Origin: Victivallales bacterium
Lineage (GTDB): Bacteria; Verrucomicrobiota; Lentisphaeria; Oligosphaerales; Oligosphaeraceae
DNA length: 64,000 nucleotides
NCBI GenBank assembly: GCA_017535315.1
Contig: JAFXUD010000047.1
Coordinates: 62,001 to 126,000, forward strand
Reading direction: 5' to 3'
Part shown: piece by piece, positions 41,772-49,969 of the stretch
How the letters are laid out: every line of letters begins with the position of its first letter
Position numbering within the stretch: the first letter of the stretch is position 1
Translations under genes and position numbers: made by a program
Notes under the pieces: model-generated
Database searches by the model: none
Told to the model about the DNA's origin: nothing
What the model saw: the letters and a program-made list of their open reading frames with translations, nothing else

Positions 41772-43166
41772 ATGACCATCCCCATCACCATAGAGTTCAG
41801 CGAGGGCACCCTGCTTATCAGCACTCCGCCTGGCAGCGAAGCACCCATGGAGCAGTGGTGCGTCTATGACAGCCGATTTAACTGCTGGCGCTGCGATGCC
41901 TCCGCATACGCCCCGATTGTGGAATACCTCTATAGAAACCACATCCCCTACGAAGACACGGCCCGCAGTTATTCAGCTCTGAACCTTGTCCTCCGTGAAC
42001 AACGCCAGCCACGGGACTACCAGCAGGCGGCACTCAATGCGTGGACTGCCGCAAAGAGACGCGGAATAGTGGTGCTCCCCACTGGCACGGGGAAGACGTT
42101 TGTAGCAGAGCTTGCCATCGCCTCCGCAAACCGCTCAACGCTGGTGGTGGTACCGACCATCGACCTGATGACCCAGTGGGCTAGCCAGCTTGAACGCGCC
42201 TTCGGCTGCCATGTCGGCATGTTGGGGGGAGGCTCCCATGAAATAGCAGACATTACGGTCTCCACGTATGATTCCGCACTCCTGAGCATCGATTCAAGCG
42301 GCGGCAAATTTGGTTTGCTCATCGTGGATGAGTGCCACCACCTGCCAGGCCAGACCTACCGACATATCGCCACGGCAGCCATCGCCCCCTACCGTCTGGG
42401 ACTTTCCGCCACGCCAGAACGGGATGATCTACCAGACAACCAACTGGAAGAACTTCTTGGAAAAATCTGTTTCCGCAAGGAGATCGATGAATTGGAGGGA
42501 ACTGTCCTCGCCGACTATACCACCGAGCGTATCTGCGTTGAACTCGACGAGGAGGAATTCGCAGCCTATCATGCAAGTCGTGAACGGTATGTGAATTTTC
42601 TTCATCGAAACGCCATCAACCTCAACAACCAGGATGGATGGAAGGCCTTTCTGCTGGCTGTTGCACGCCGCCCAGGAGGTCGCGAAGCCTACAGGGCATA
42701 CATGGAACAGAAACGCATCGCAACCGCCAGCCGTGCCAAACTGGAAACCGTCTGGCAACTGCTGAAAAAACATGCAGGTAGTCGCACGCTCATCTTCACG
42801 GCAGACAACAAGACTGCCTATGAAATTGGCGAGCGTTTCCGTCTTCCCGTGCTGACGCACCACACCAAGGCGGCTGAACGCAAAGACTTTCTCGACTGCT
42901 TCCGATCGGGGGAGTATCCCTGCCTGGTCACCAGCAAAGTGCTCAACGAGGGTGTTGACGTGCCCGAAGCGGAAATCGGCATCGTGGTCTCTGGAAGTGG
43001 AAGCATCCGTGAGCATGTGCAGCGGCTGGGGCGAATCCTGCGCCCCACGCCAGGGAAAAGTGCCATTTTATACGAAATCGTCAGTTTCGGAACTTCCGAA
43101 TATTCAACCAGCGACAGAAGGAGACAGCATCGTGCTTACGAAAGACCTGGTTATCTGCCGATGTAG
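41772..43166 (+). CDS. XPB-family superfamily 2 DNA helicase
   Basis: 464 residues. A short N-terminal damage-recognition-like domain (residues 1-80) is followed by SF2 motifs: QPRDYQQAALNAW, VVLPTGTGKTFVAEL (Walker A 103-109), VVVPTIDLMTQW, IVDECHHLPG (DECH, 186-189), LGLSATPERDD, then domain 2 with TLIFTADNKTAYEIG, TSKVLNEGVDVPEAEIG and QRLGRILRPTPGK. This set fits archaeal and bacterial XPB rather than UvrB or RecQ. It overlaps the Bax1-type gene downstream by 35 bases, the same gene pair as in archaea, where XPB opens DNA and Bax1 cuts it in excision repair. The ribosome site is hidden behind the repeat array. Confidence 0.9.
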   Translation: MTIPITIEFSEGTLLISTPPGSEAPMEQWCVYDSRFNCWRCDASAYAPIVEYLYRNHIPYEDTARSYSALNLVLREQRQPRDYQQAALNAWTAAKRRGIVVLPTGTGKTFVAELAIASANRSTLVVVPTIDLMTQWASQLERAFGCHVGMLGGGSHEIADITVSTYDSALLSIDSSGGKFGLLIVDECHHLPGQTYRHIATAAIAPYRLGLSATPERDDLPDNQLEELLGKICFRKEIDELEGTVLADYTTERICVELDEEEFAAYHASRERYVNFLHRNAINLNNQDGWKAFLLAVARRPGGREAYRAYMEQKRIATASRAKLETVWQLLKKHAGSRTLIFTADNKTAYEIGERFRLPVLTHHTKAAERKDFLDCFRSGEYPCLVTSKVLNEGVDVPEAEIGIVVSGSGSIREHVQRLGRILRPTPGKSAILYEIVSFGTSEYSTSDRRRQHRAYERPGYLPM

Positions 43167-44376
43167 CGGCAAACGAATACTTCCCGTCTTTCAAAAGACG
43201 GATGATGCGGAACTTCTGGAGATGGCAGAACGTCTCATCGGCTCCTGCGAGTTGAACGGCATTTTCACGCGAGGGGAGATGAACCAGGCTTGGGACGACG
43301 TCACCACGGGGTTCTTCAACACCAAGCTCGCCAATGGGCTGCGGAAGATTCTGGAGGACCGAGCCCTTTTCACCTCTTCTGCAGAGCTTGACTATCCTAC
43401 CGAGCGCAAAAAAGTCCTGCTGGCCTCCGCCTCGCTCCTTAGCCAGGGAGGATTCTCCACTGAGAAAGAGTACCGCCAAAACCTTGAAGAGCGAATCGAC
43501 TCCCCGCTTGCCCGCGAAAGGCTCTACGCGGACCTTCCTGACAATGACCGCCTCCTCTCTTTTCGCGACACAAGCCCACGTGAGCTCATCGAGCGGTACA
43601 ATCTTGCTCTGGTGCAGGGGCTACTTCTTGACGCCTCTTCCATCGAACTGGATGTCGAGGATGCATCCCAAGCGCAGCTCCGCAGGCTCTTCTCCCTGGT
43701 GCGCTTCAACCGTCTGGTTTCCATGGCGGAGGCCAAAGCCCCCAAAAATCAGGTGGATTCACACGGGGAAACCACGCGAATCCACTTCACCATCGATGGT
43801 CCTGGCAGCATCCTGAACCAGTCGAGAAGCTATGGTTTCCAGTTGGCACGTTTCTTCCCTTCCGTCGTCAATCTAAAACACTGGGAGCTGAAGGCCATCA
43901 TTAACCACACAAATGCGTATGGTAGCAAAGAACGGGAACTGAGGCTGGACGAAACGTCAGGGCTCACTTGCCGTGATGCCTACGGCTCATACGTACCAGA
44001 GGAAATCGGACTCTTCCGCAAAGCCTTTGCCGCCAAAAACAGCCGATGGCATTTTCTGGAGGAATGCCCGCTCCTCAAAGGCCCAAAAGGCTTGCTTGTA
44101 TTCCCCGACTTCGGGTTCACCTCCCCAGATGGCAAAACCATCTACCTGGAGCTTTTCCACCGCTGGCACGCCAACCAGCTAATGCAGCGTCTTGACCAGC
44201 TCGATTGTGGCTCCGAATGGCCTCTTATTATCGGCGTTGACCGAGCCATTGCCGCCAAGCCAGATTTTCAGGAACGCCTGGAAAACTCCCCTGCCTTCCA
44301 AAAAGCAGGCTTCCTCTATAGGGACTTTCCCACTGTCGATAGACTGGTGTCAAGACTCGAACAGATTAGTGGTTAG
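43132..44376 (+). CDS. Bax1-type nuclease (DUF790), XPB partner
   Basis: 414 residues from GTG 43132, with AGAAGGAG at 43117-43124; the frame is open further upstream but that part only mirrors the helicase gene. N-terminal wedge-like region LTKDLVICRCSGKRILPVF, central helical part with ERYNLALVQGLLLDASSIEL, and a C-terminal nuclease domain with LLVFPDFGFTSPDGKTIYLE and LFHRWHANQLMQRL, giving the P-D...E-x-F-x-x-W pattern of DUF790/Bax1. In archaea Bax1 is a structure-specific nuclease held to XPB. The overlap with the XPB gene implies a complex. Its stop codon TAG (44374-44376) is the second unit of a heptamer array. Confidence 0.85.
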   Translation: MLTKDLVICRCSGKRILPVFQKTDDAELLEMAERLIGSCELNGIFTRGEMNQAWDDVTTGFFNTKLANGLRKILEDRALFTSSAELDYPTERKKVLLASASLLSQGGFSTEKEYRQNLEERIDSPLARERLYADLPDNDRLLSFRDTSPRELIERYNLALVQGLLLDASSIELDVEDASQAQLRRLFSLVRFNRLVSMAEAKAPKNQVDSHGETTRIHFTIDGPGSILNQSRSYGFQLARFFPSVVNLKHWELKAIINHTNAYGSKERELRLDETSGLTCRDAYGSYVPEEIGLFRKAFAAKNSRWHFLEECPLLKGPKGLLVFPDFGFTSPDGKTIYLELFHRWHANQLMQRLDQLDCGSEWPLIIGVDRAIAAKPDFQERLENSPAFQKAGFLYRDFPTVDRLVSRLEQISG

Positions 44377-44478
44377 TGCTTAGGGGGTAGTGCTTAGGGG
44401 GTAGTGCTTAGGGGGTAGTGCTTAGGGGGTAGTGCTTAGGGGGTAGTGCTTAGGGGGTAGTGGTTAGTGGGTAGAGGG
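44367..44478. repeat. TAG-N4 heptamer array spanning the bax1-like stop codon
   Basis: Units TAGTGGT, TAGTGCT, then six alternations of TAGGGGG with TAGTGCT, closing with TAGTGGT, TAGTGGG, TAGAGGG. The stop codon of the upstream gene is formed by the second unit. The inverted partner array is at 44597-44624. Confidence 0.85.
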
Positions 44479-44596
44479 AGTTACCGCTAGTTAGGGGGGA
44501 TAGGTTACCTGATACATTTGGAAAACACTCAATTCAAGCATAATGCCACTTGAATCTTGCCACTTGCATGGGTATATTATTCTGTTGAGTGATCAA

Positions 44597-44624
44597 CTAA
44601 CCACTAACCACTAATCACTAATCA
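44597..44624. repeat. inverted heptamer array ending at the nadB start codon
   Basis: CTAACCA twice then CTAATCA twice, the reverse complement of TGGTTAG/TGATTAG and so of the left array 44367-44478. One base separates it from the nadB ATG at 44626. The two arrays bracket the whole 249-bp gap; the ~118 bases between contain an AT-rich stretch (GGGTATATTATTCTG) that may be the nadB promoter. Confidence 0.8.
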
Positions 44625-44625
44625 A

Positions 44626-46314
44626 ATGGACGCATCCAATCAGCAACGCATTCAATGTGATTATCTCATTATCGGGTCTGGCCTGGCGGGCCTGACGGCT
44701 GCCTTGCAGGCTGCAAAGCACGGCAAGGTAATTGTAGTCACGAAAGCCGCCGCCGAGCAGTGCAATACCCGTTATGCTCAAGGTGGAATCGCCTGCGTCG
44801 TCGATCATGACGACACCTTTGAAGCGCATATCGCCGACACTCTTACAGCTGGTGCGGGCCTCTGCCATCCTGACGTGGTACGGGACATTGTAAAGGCTGG
44901 TCCCGCACGAATGCGCGATCTGGAGGAGCTTGGCCTGCGCTTCACCCGTCGCGGGGAGGTAAGGGAGACCCATAGTCAGGAAGAGGCCAACCAGTTTGAC
45001 CTGGGACGTGAAGGCGGCCATTCCGCACGCCGTGTCCTCCATGCAGGGGACATCACGGGCCGCGAGGTCAGCGAGGTGTTGCTGGCACGTTGCCGCGAAA
45101 ACCCCAACATCACCATTCTTGAATACCACCTGGCCGTTGACCTTATCACCAGCAGGCACTTCGATTGGCGCAGCGAAAATGCCTGCTATGGCGCATACGT
45201 CATGGACACAAGGACCAACGTCATCAAAACCTTCTTGAGCACATTCACCTTCTTGGCTACAGGCGGTGCGGGCAAAGTTTACCTCTGCACCTGCAACCCT
45301 GATGTAGCCTGCGGCGACGGCATCGCCATGGCCTACCGTGCCAGCGCCGAAATCGCCAATATGGAATTCTACCAGTTCCATCCCACCATTCTCTACCACC
45401 CGCACGCAAAATCCTTCCTTATCAGCGAAGCGGTCCGAGGCGAGGGGGCTGTATTGAAAATCCATAAGAACGGTGAATATGTGGAGTTCATGCAGAACTA
45501 CCACCAACTGAAGAGCCTGGCCCCGCGTGACATCGTCGCACGCGCCATCGACAACGAGCTCAAGCGCACAGGTGAAGAATGCGCCTACCTGGATATCACC
45601 CACAAGTCAGAGGAGTTTCTGCGCAAACGCTTCCCGAACATCTTCAACGAATGCCTGAAGTACGGAGTTAACATGGCGCATGACCTGATTCCTGTCGTGC
45701 CTGCTGCACACTATTGTTGCGGCGGCGTGCGCACAGACGTCAACGGTGTCACCACTGTCAAAGGCCTCTATGCCATCGGTGAAGTCGGCTGCACGGGACT
45801 TCATGGAGCCAACCGACTGGCCAGCAACAGCCTGCTGGAGGCAACTGTCGTCGGTTACAATGCCGTCATCCACAGCCTGACAGCGGAGAAGCCGACACCC
45901 CTTGCAGACTCCTCCATCATCCCCGACTGGCAGCCTGGTGACGCCGTCAGTTCTGACGAACAGATCGTTATCACCCACAACTGGGATGAGATTCGCCGTT
46001 TCATGTGGGACTATGTTGGCATCGTCCGCACTCGGAAACGTCTGGAACGCGCAAAAAACAGAATACGCCTTATCCGTCAGGAGATTGAAAAATACTATTG
46101 GAACTTCCTGCTGACCTCGGATGTCATCGAACTCCGCAACTTGGCCTCTGTCGCGGAGATGATTATCGACTGCGCAATGGCTCGCAAGGAGAGCCGTGGC
46201 CTTCACTACAACCTAGACTACCCTAAGTACCAGGAAGGCGACATCCCTATGGACACCATCATCCGCCGCCCCCTCAAGCCCACTATCCGAATGGATAGAA
46301 TCGACAGGAGGTAG
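44626..46314 (+). CDS. nadB: L-aspartate oxidase
   Basis: 562 residues. FAD-binding DYLIIGSGLAGLTAALQAAK at the N terminus, TRYAQGGIACVV, REGGHSARRVLHAGDITGRE (active-site Arg and His), EFYQFHPTILYHP and VPAAHYCCGGVRTDVNG place it in the fumarate reductase/aspartate oxidase family; ANRLASNSLLEATVVG is the C-terminal FAD contact typical of NadB. It oxidises aspartate to iminoaspartate, the first step of NAD synthesis. nadA and nadC are not in the window. The start is preceded by repeat units, not a clear ribosome site. Confidence 0.93.
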   Translation: MDASNQQRIQCDYLIIGSGLAGLTAALQAAKHGKVIVVTKAAAEQCNTRYAQGGIACVVDHDDTFEAHIADTLTAGAGLCHPDVVRDIVKAGPARMRDLEELGLRFTRRGEVRETHSQEEANQFDLGREGGHSARRVLHAGDITGREVSEVLLARCRENPNITILEYHLAVDLITSRHFDWRSENACYGAYVMDTRTNVIKTFLSTFTFLATGGAGKVYLCTCNPDVACGDGIAMAYRASAEIANMEFYQFHPTILYHPHAKSFLISEAVRGEGAVLKIHKNGEYVEFMQNYHQLKSLAPRDIVARAIDNELKRTGEECAYLDITHKSEEFLRKRFPNIFNECLKYGVNMAHDLIPVVPAAHYCCGGVRTDVNGVTTVKGLYAIGEVGCTGLHGANRLASNSLLEATVVGYNAVIHSLTAEKPTPLADSSIIPDWQPGDAVSSDEQIVITHNWDEIRRFMWDYVGIVRTRKRLERAKNRIRLIRQEIEKYYWNFLLTSDVIELRNLASVAEMIIDCAMARKESRGLHYNLDYPKYQEGDIPMDTIIRRPLKPTIRMDRIDRR

Positions 46315-46354
46315 CTAGACTGTCCACGCTAATATTCCTGAATAAGCACCTAAA

Positions 46355-46391
46355 GGGACGGGAGAGACGGGAGCGACGGGAGCGACGACGA
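46355..46391. repeat. GACGGGAG-type 9-bp array after nadB
   Basis: GGGACGGGAGAGACGGGAGC then GACGGGAGC and GACGAC: three to four 9-bp units on the + strand, 40 bases after the nadB stop. It resembles the left array at 11490. A partial complement CCGTCCCC follows at about 46422. The rest of the 281-bp gap holds a possible -10 (TATAAT near 46521). Confidence 0.65.
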
Positions 46392-46595
46392 AGAATACCT
46401 ATTTGAGTTAGGAAAATTACCGTCCCCTCGCAAAATATGACACAATATCCACGCCATTCCTTCCTCCATTGTCGTTTTCCACATCTCCCATTCAATAAAA
46501 CCCTCTGAACCGCGTTTGTTATAATGAAAAGGCCAAATGATTGAATGCGCAACAATCAAAAATAGTCATTCCACCCGAAACAGGAGAACACCATT

Positions 46596-47123
46596 ATGAA
46601 GAAACTACTAGCAACGATGATGATTGCAGCAGGAACAATGCTTTTTGCCCAGGATGCCCCCGCCCGTCCAGAAGGGAAACCTGACAACGGCCCTGGCGGC
46701 CCCCGTCCACCGCGCCCAGCCATGGAAAGGTTCGACCACCAGGTCAAGGATATGCTGGACAAATATGACATCAACAAAGACGGCGTACTTGACCCCGATG
46801 AAAAAGCGGTCGCGGAAAAAGAACTCGACATGAACGAACTGCGCAAGAAGATGATGATGTGCAGGACATTCGCACTATTCAATGCCCTTGACGAAAACAA
46901 GGACGGCAAAATCTCTCCAGAAGAGAAGGAAAAACTTCCTGAAAAGAGCCGTGAAATCGGTTTCGGTGGTATGGGGGGCCGTCCAGGCTTCGGGGGTCCA
47001 GGCATGGGGCCAGGCAGAGGTGAAGGCCGTCCTCCACGCCGTGGCGATGGCCCCCGCAAAGGTGGCAGACCACACGAAGACAAGCCTGCCGACAAGGGCA
47101 ATCCCCCGCCCCCGCAAGACTAA
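46596..47123 (+). CDS. secreted EF-hand protein with Gly/Pro/Arg-rich tail
   Basis: 175 residues with signal peptide MKKLLATMMIAAGTMLFAQ. Two canonical calcium loops are visible, DINKDGVLDPDE (58-69) and DENKDGKISPEE (99-110), separated by an alpha-helical linker. Before them is a Pro/Gly-rich stretch and after them a basic low-complexity tail (GGMGGRPGFGGPGMGPGRGE). Similar short EF-hand secreted proteins are common in PVC bacteria. Calcium binding in the periplasm or outside is likely; the partner is unknown. It has a good intrinsic terminator, so it is transcribed alone. Confidence 0.85.
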   Translation: MKKLLATMMIAAGTMLFAQDAPARPEGKPDNGPGGPRPPRPAMERFDHQVKDMLDKYDINKDGVLDPDEKAVAEKELDMNELRKKMMMCRTFALFNALDENKDGKISPEEKEKLPEKSREIGFGGMGGRPGFGGPGMGPGRGEGRPPRRGDGPRKGGRPHEDKPADKGNPPPPQD

Positions 47124-47145
47124 TCCCATATAGCCTCTTTTCCAA

Positions 47146-47178
47146 CCCTCGCAAGCACATACTTGCGGGGGCTTTTTT
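47146..47178 (+). terminator. intrinsic terminator of the EF-hand gene
   Basis: A 10-bp stem CCCTCGCAAG / CTTGCGGGGG (one G-T pair) with a 6-base loop, followed by C and six T. It begins 23 bases after the stop codon. The clearest rho-independent terminator on the + strand in the window. Confidence 0.9.
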
Positions 47179-47362
47179 GTTGAAGGTAACTCGAGAGGAC
47201 ACAGGAACCCCATCAGACAGTTGAGGCCAAAATGGACATCAAATCACCACTTTTTCTTTCGCATATGTGGCAAATAGAAAAGTTAGTGTTATATTTATAT
47301 TGTTAATGAGGTACTTGCCTCGTCTTGTCAATCAACAATCCCCCCAGTGAGGATTCATCATA

Positions 47363-48892
47363 ATGCCTATCCTATTCAAATGCGAATGCGGTGCTCCTGG
47401 CATGGTTCCCGACGAATATGCTGGAAAGGAGTACACCTGCAGAACCTGCGGGCACTCGGGTGTCATACCCGAAGTGTCGGCGGAGGACTGTGTGCTTGTC
47501 TATCACAGCGGTTTCCCGAATGAGGGGATGGTGCTGGACAGGCAGGAGTTCTGGAACGGAATTGCAGCAGGACAATATCTTCCAAATGACCTGGTCTTTC
47601 ATGAAGGAGCCTGGAAACCGCTGCGGATGGTCTATGAGATGCCTGTCCAGGAGATGCCGCAGGAATCATCTGAACCTGACATCGCGCTGCAGCTCAGCGA
47701 CCTGCCCCCCATGCCTGGCTTTGAAAAGCAGGGCACCATCCATCCCATGCGCATCATTTCCGACTACATGCGGAATTTTGTGGAATGGACGAAGCGCAAG
47801 CGCTCCACCAAGCATAAGACCGCGCGCCAGAAGACCGTCTATTATCTCCTGGTCCTTTTCATCCTGGTACTCGGCTACTTCTGCGGCCTAGGAAAGGTCA
47901 TCAACTTCATCCGCTGGCGTCCTGCCTACGTCATCGTCGTAAATCCCGACAACGAAACCTACACGGCAAAACTGGCTGGCCGTGAGATGGAACTCATGCC
48001 CAATGGCAGGATAGTCTTTCAGGACATCTTCGTCTCCATCGCCACCAACAAGACATTGAAGCTGTACAAGAGTTCAGGAGATCTGGCTTACAGCGTGAAA
48101 GTCCCTGTCTATCCGCTGCTTGATGTTATGGTCTCCCCTGGGGACAAACTCTCCTTCGATGTTTTCTCTCTCGAAAAACAGAAGGAAGTCAAGTTCAACG
48201 GCAAACTTTTGCAGGACCTGGCCAGCGAAATCGCCCAGAACAAAGCCCCCAACACCCTCCTCAAAATTGAAAACGAGCTGCGGGAATGCGCGAAAAAACT
48301 TCACAGCGATACCGTCCGAGGTCAAATCTTCACCTCGGAGGCCTATAGTTTCACCCATTGCGGCATGGCACGTTCCATGGACTATATGGAGAAAATGCGC
48401 AACAAAAAGCAAACGCAAGAGACGCCTCCTCCACCTAAGCCTGAACTTGTGAACACCACTCTTTCGCTCACCTTTGGCGGTTGCCGCATCAACTACAACG
48501 CCGATGTAAAAAAATCGACCTACAACATCGTTGCCGATATCCGCAAACCCTTCCTACCCGTCAAAGCAGAAGACCTGACCAAGCAGAAGAAAGGTCTGGT
48601 TGCTTCACCCTTCACTGGACGAATCACCTTCGACATTTCACATGACCCAAAGGGTGCTCGGAAAATCACGGCTACCTCAGCCCTCACAGGCAAGATGACA
48701 GTGAACAAAATCGACTTCAATGGACAGTGGCGCTACCTTCCTGTGTCCAAGCCAGACTCCGCTTCCACCTGGCAGTGGACATGGAACTATGACGGTATGC
48801 ATACCCCAAAAAACAAAAAGGCAAAACCTCAGTATCTGAAAATCAACTTCACACACGGTTTTGACGGAAAGGAAACGCTGACGGTAAAATAA
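47363..48892 (+). CDS. membrane protein with N-terminal zinc ribbon and GYF-like domain, unknown function
   Basis: 509 residues. Residues 7-30 form a CxC...CxxC zinc ribbon (CECGAPGMVP, CRTCGHSG). Residues about 45-95 (GFPNEGMVLDRQEFWNGIAA, NDLVFHEGAWKPL) resemble the GYF_2-type domain found in bacterial membrane proteins. A single transmembrane helix follows a Lys/Arg-rich stretch (VYYLLVLFILVLGYFCGLG, about 153-171), and some 330 residues lie outside with repeated beta-type patterns. I do not recognise the outer domain. The gene has its own AT-rich upstream region (TATATT near 47290) after the EF-hand terminator. Confidence 0.7.
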   Translation: MPILFKCECGAPGMVPDEYAGKEYTCRTCGHSGVIPEVSAEDCVLVYHSGFPNEGMVLDRQEFWNGIAAGQYLPNDLVFHEGAWKPLRMVYEMPVQEMPQESSEPDIALQLSDLPPMPGFEKQGTIHPMRIISDYMRNFVEWTKRKRSTKHKTARQKTVYYLLVLFILVLGYFCGLGKVINFIRWRPAYVIVVNPDNETYTAKLAGREMELMPNGRIVFQDIFVSIATNKTLKLYKSSGDLAYSVKVPVYPLLDVMVSPGDKLSFDVFSLEKQKEVKFNGKLLQDLASEIAQNKAPNTLLKIENELRECAKKLHSDTVRGQIFTSEAYSFTHCGMARSMDYMEKMRNKKQTQETPPPPKPELVNTTLSLTFGGCRINYNADVKKSTYNIVADIRKPFLPVKAEDLTKQKKGLVASPFTGRITFDISHDPKGARKITATSALTGKMTVNKIDFNGQWRYLPVSKPDSASTWQWTWNYDGMHTPKNKKAKPQYLKINFTHGFDGKETLTVK

Positions 48893-48935
48893 CATACGGG
48901 CATGTGCCCTCCAATTCGACCAAAGGAGCATAACC

Positions 48936-49955
48936 ATGCAAAAATCACTCATCCACTCGGGGCTCTGCCTCTTGTCATGTGGGGCCATCGCCCTGGCTGG
49001 CTGCGCGACAGCCAAGTTGAAATCACCAGACCCTGCCATTAGGCGCAACGCGCTTATCGAGGCGGCCAAAAAGGGAGACAACACCAACCTGCTCCATAAA
49101 GCCCTTGAAGACGAAAATGACCTTGTCCGCCGCACGGCAGTCCGCCTACTCGTGGACAAGGGATTGGATGCAGAAGAAGAGCTTATCGGACTCTTAGATG
49201 ACCGCGACCCCCTTATCAGACGTTCTGTACTCAACACCCTCTGCCTGCTCAAAGGGAAAGAACTCTCCCTGAACATTCTGGAAACCGCCCTGCATGATGA
49301 AGACCCCTCCGTCCGCCTGCAGGCGATGTCCGCACTGGTTGCCGTCAAGCCGATTGACGCAAGGCGCACCCAGATAATTCAGGCCCACATTCCCAAGGAG
49401 AAGAACCAGGCCATCATCAGCCTTGGCAGCAGTGCGCTGTGGCCCTTCCATCGGGATGTGGTGCTGCTGAAGGACCGTCCCGACTGGGACCACGAGGTAC
49501 GCGTCGTCTCCGAGTTCCCGCTGCCCAAGGAGGGCTGGAAGTTCAAGACCGACCCGAAGGGCGAAGGGCATTTCCCAAAGTTCAAATGGTATGCAGCCAA
49601 CTTGAATGACCAGGATTGGAAGCCCATTGAAATCGAAAAAATCTGGGAGACGGACGATTTCAAGTACGACGGCATCGCCTGGTATCGCAGAACCATCAAG
49701 GCGCCTGCAAAACCCGAAAAGTTCAATGCGGCGGAACTGCACTTCGACTCGGTCGATGAGTGCGCCTGGGTATGGTTGAATGGCATCTATGTCGGTGAGC
49801 ACAACCTCGGCACCGTGGGATGGACAATTCCCTTCAACCTGGATGTCACCAAGGAGATTAAGTGGGGCGAAGACAACCAGATCACCATACGTGTCCTTGA
49901 CACGTCAGGTGCGGGCGGCATCTACAAGCCAGTCACCTTGCAGATTCTTGAGTAA
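48936..49955 (+). CDS. lipoprotein with HEAT repeats and a GH2-like jelly-roll
   Basis: 339 residues; signal with lipobox (CGAIALAGC, Cys about residue 24), so it is anchored in a membrane. Residues about 30-150 form three to four HEAT-like helical repeats (DPAIRRNALIEAA, DENDLVRRTAVRLLVDKG, DRDPLIRRSVLNTL, DEDPSVRLQAMSAL). The C-terminal ~150 residues (WYRRTIKAPAKPEKFN, LHFDSVDECAWVWLNGIYVG, DNQITIRVLDTSGAGGIYKP) resemble the sugar-binding beta-sandwich found at the start of GH2 enzymes and in sialate esterases, but with no enzyme domain attached. The combination suggests a surface glycan-binding or scaffold lipoprotein. Next gene follows after 14 bases with AAAGGAGG. Confidence 0.78.
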   Translation: MQKSLIHSGLCLLSCGAIALAGCATAKLKSPDPAIRRNALIEAAKKGDNTNLLHKALEDENDLVRRTAVRLLVDKGLDAEEELIGLLDDRDPLIRRSVLNTLCLLKGKELSLNILETALHDEDPSVRLQAMSALVAVKPIDARRTQIIQAHIPKEKNQAIISLGSSALWPFHRDVVLLKDRPDWDHEVRVVSEFPLPKEGWKFKTDPKGEGHFPKFKWYAANLNDQDWKPIEIEKIWETDDFKYDGIAWYRRTIKAPAKPEKFNAAELHFDSVDECAWVWLNGIYVGEHNLGTVGWTIPFNLDVTKEIKWGEDNQITIRVLDTSGAGGIYKPVTLQILE

Positions 49956-49969
49956 AGGAGGAAAACGCC

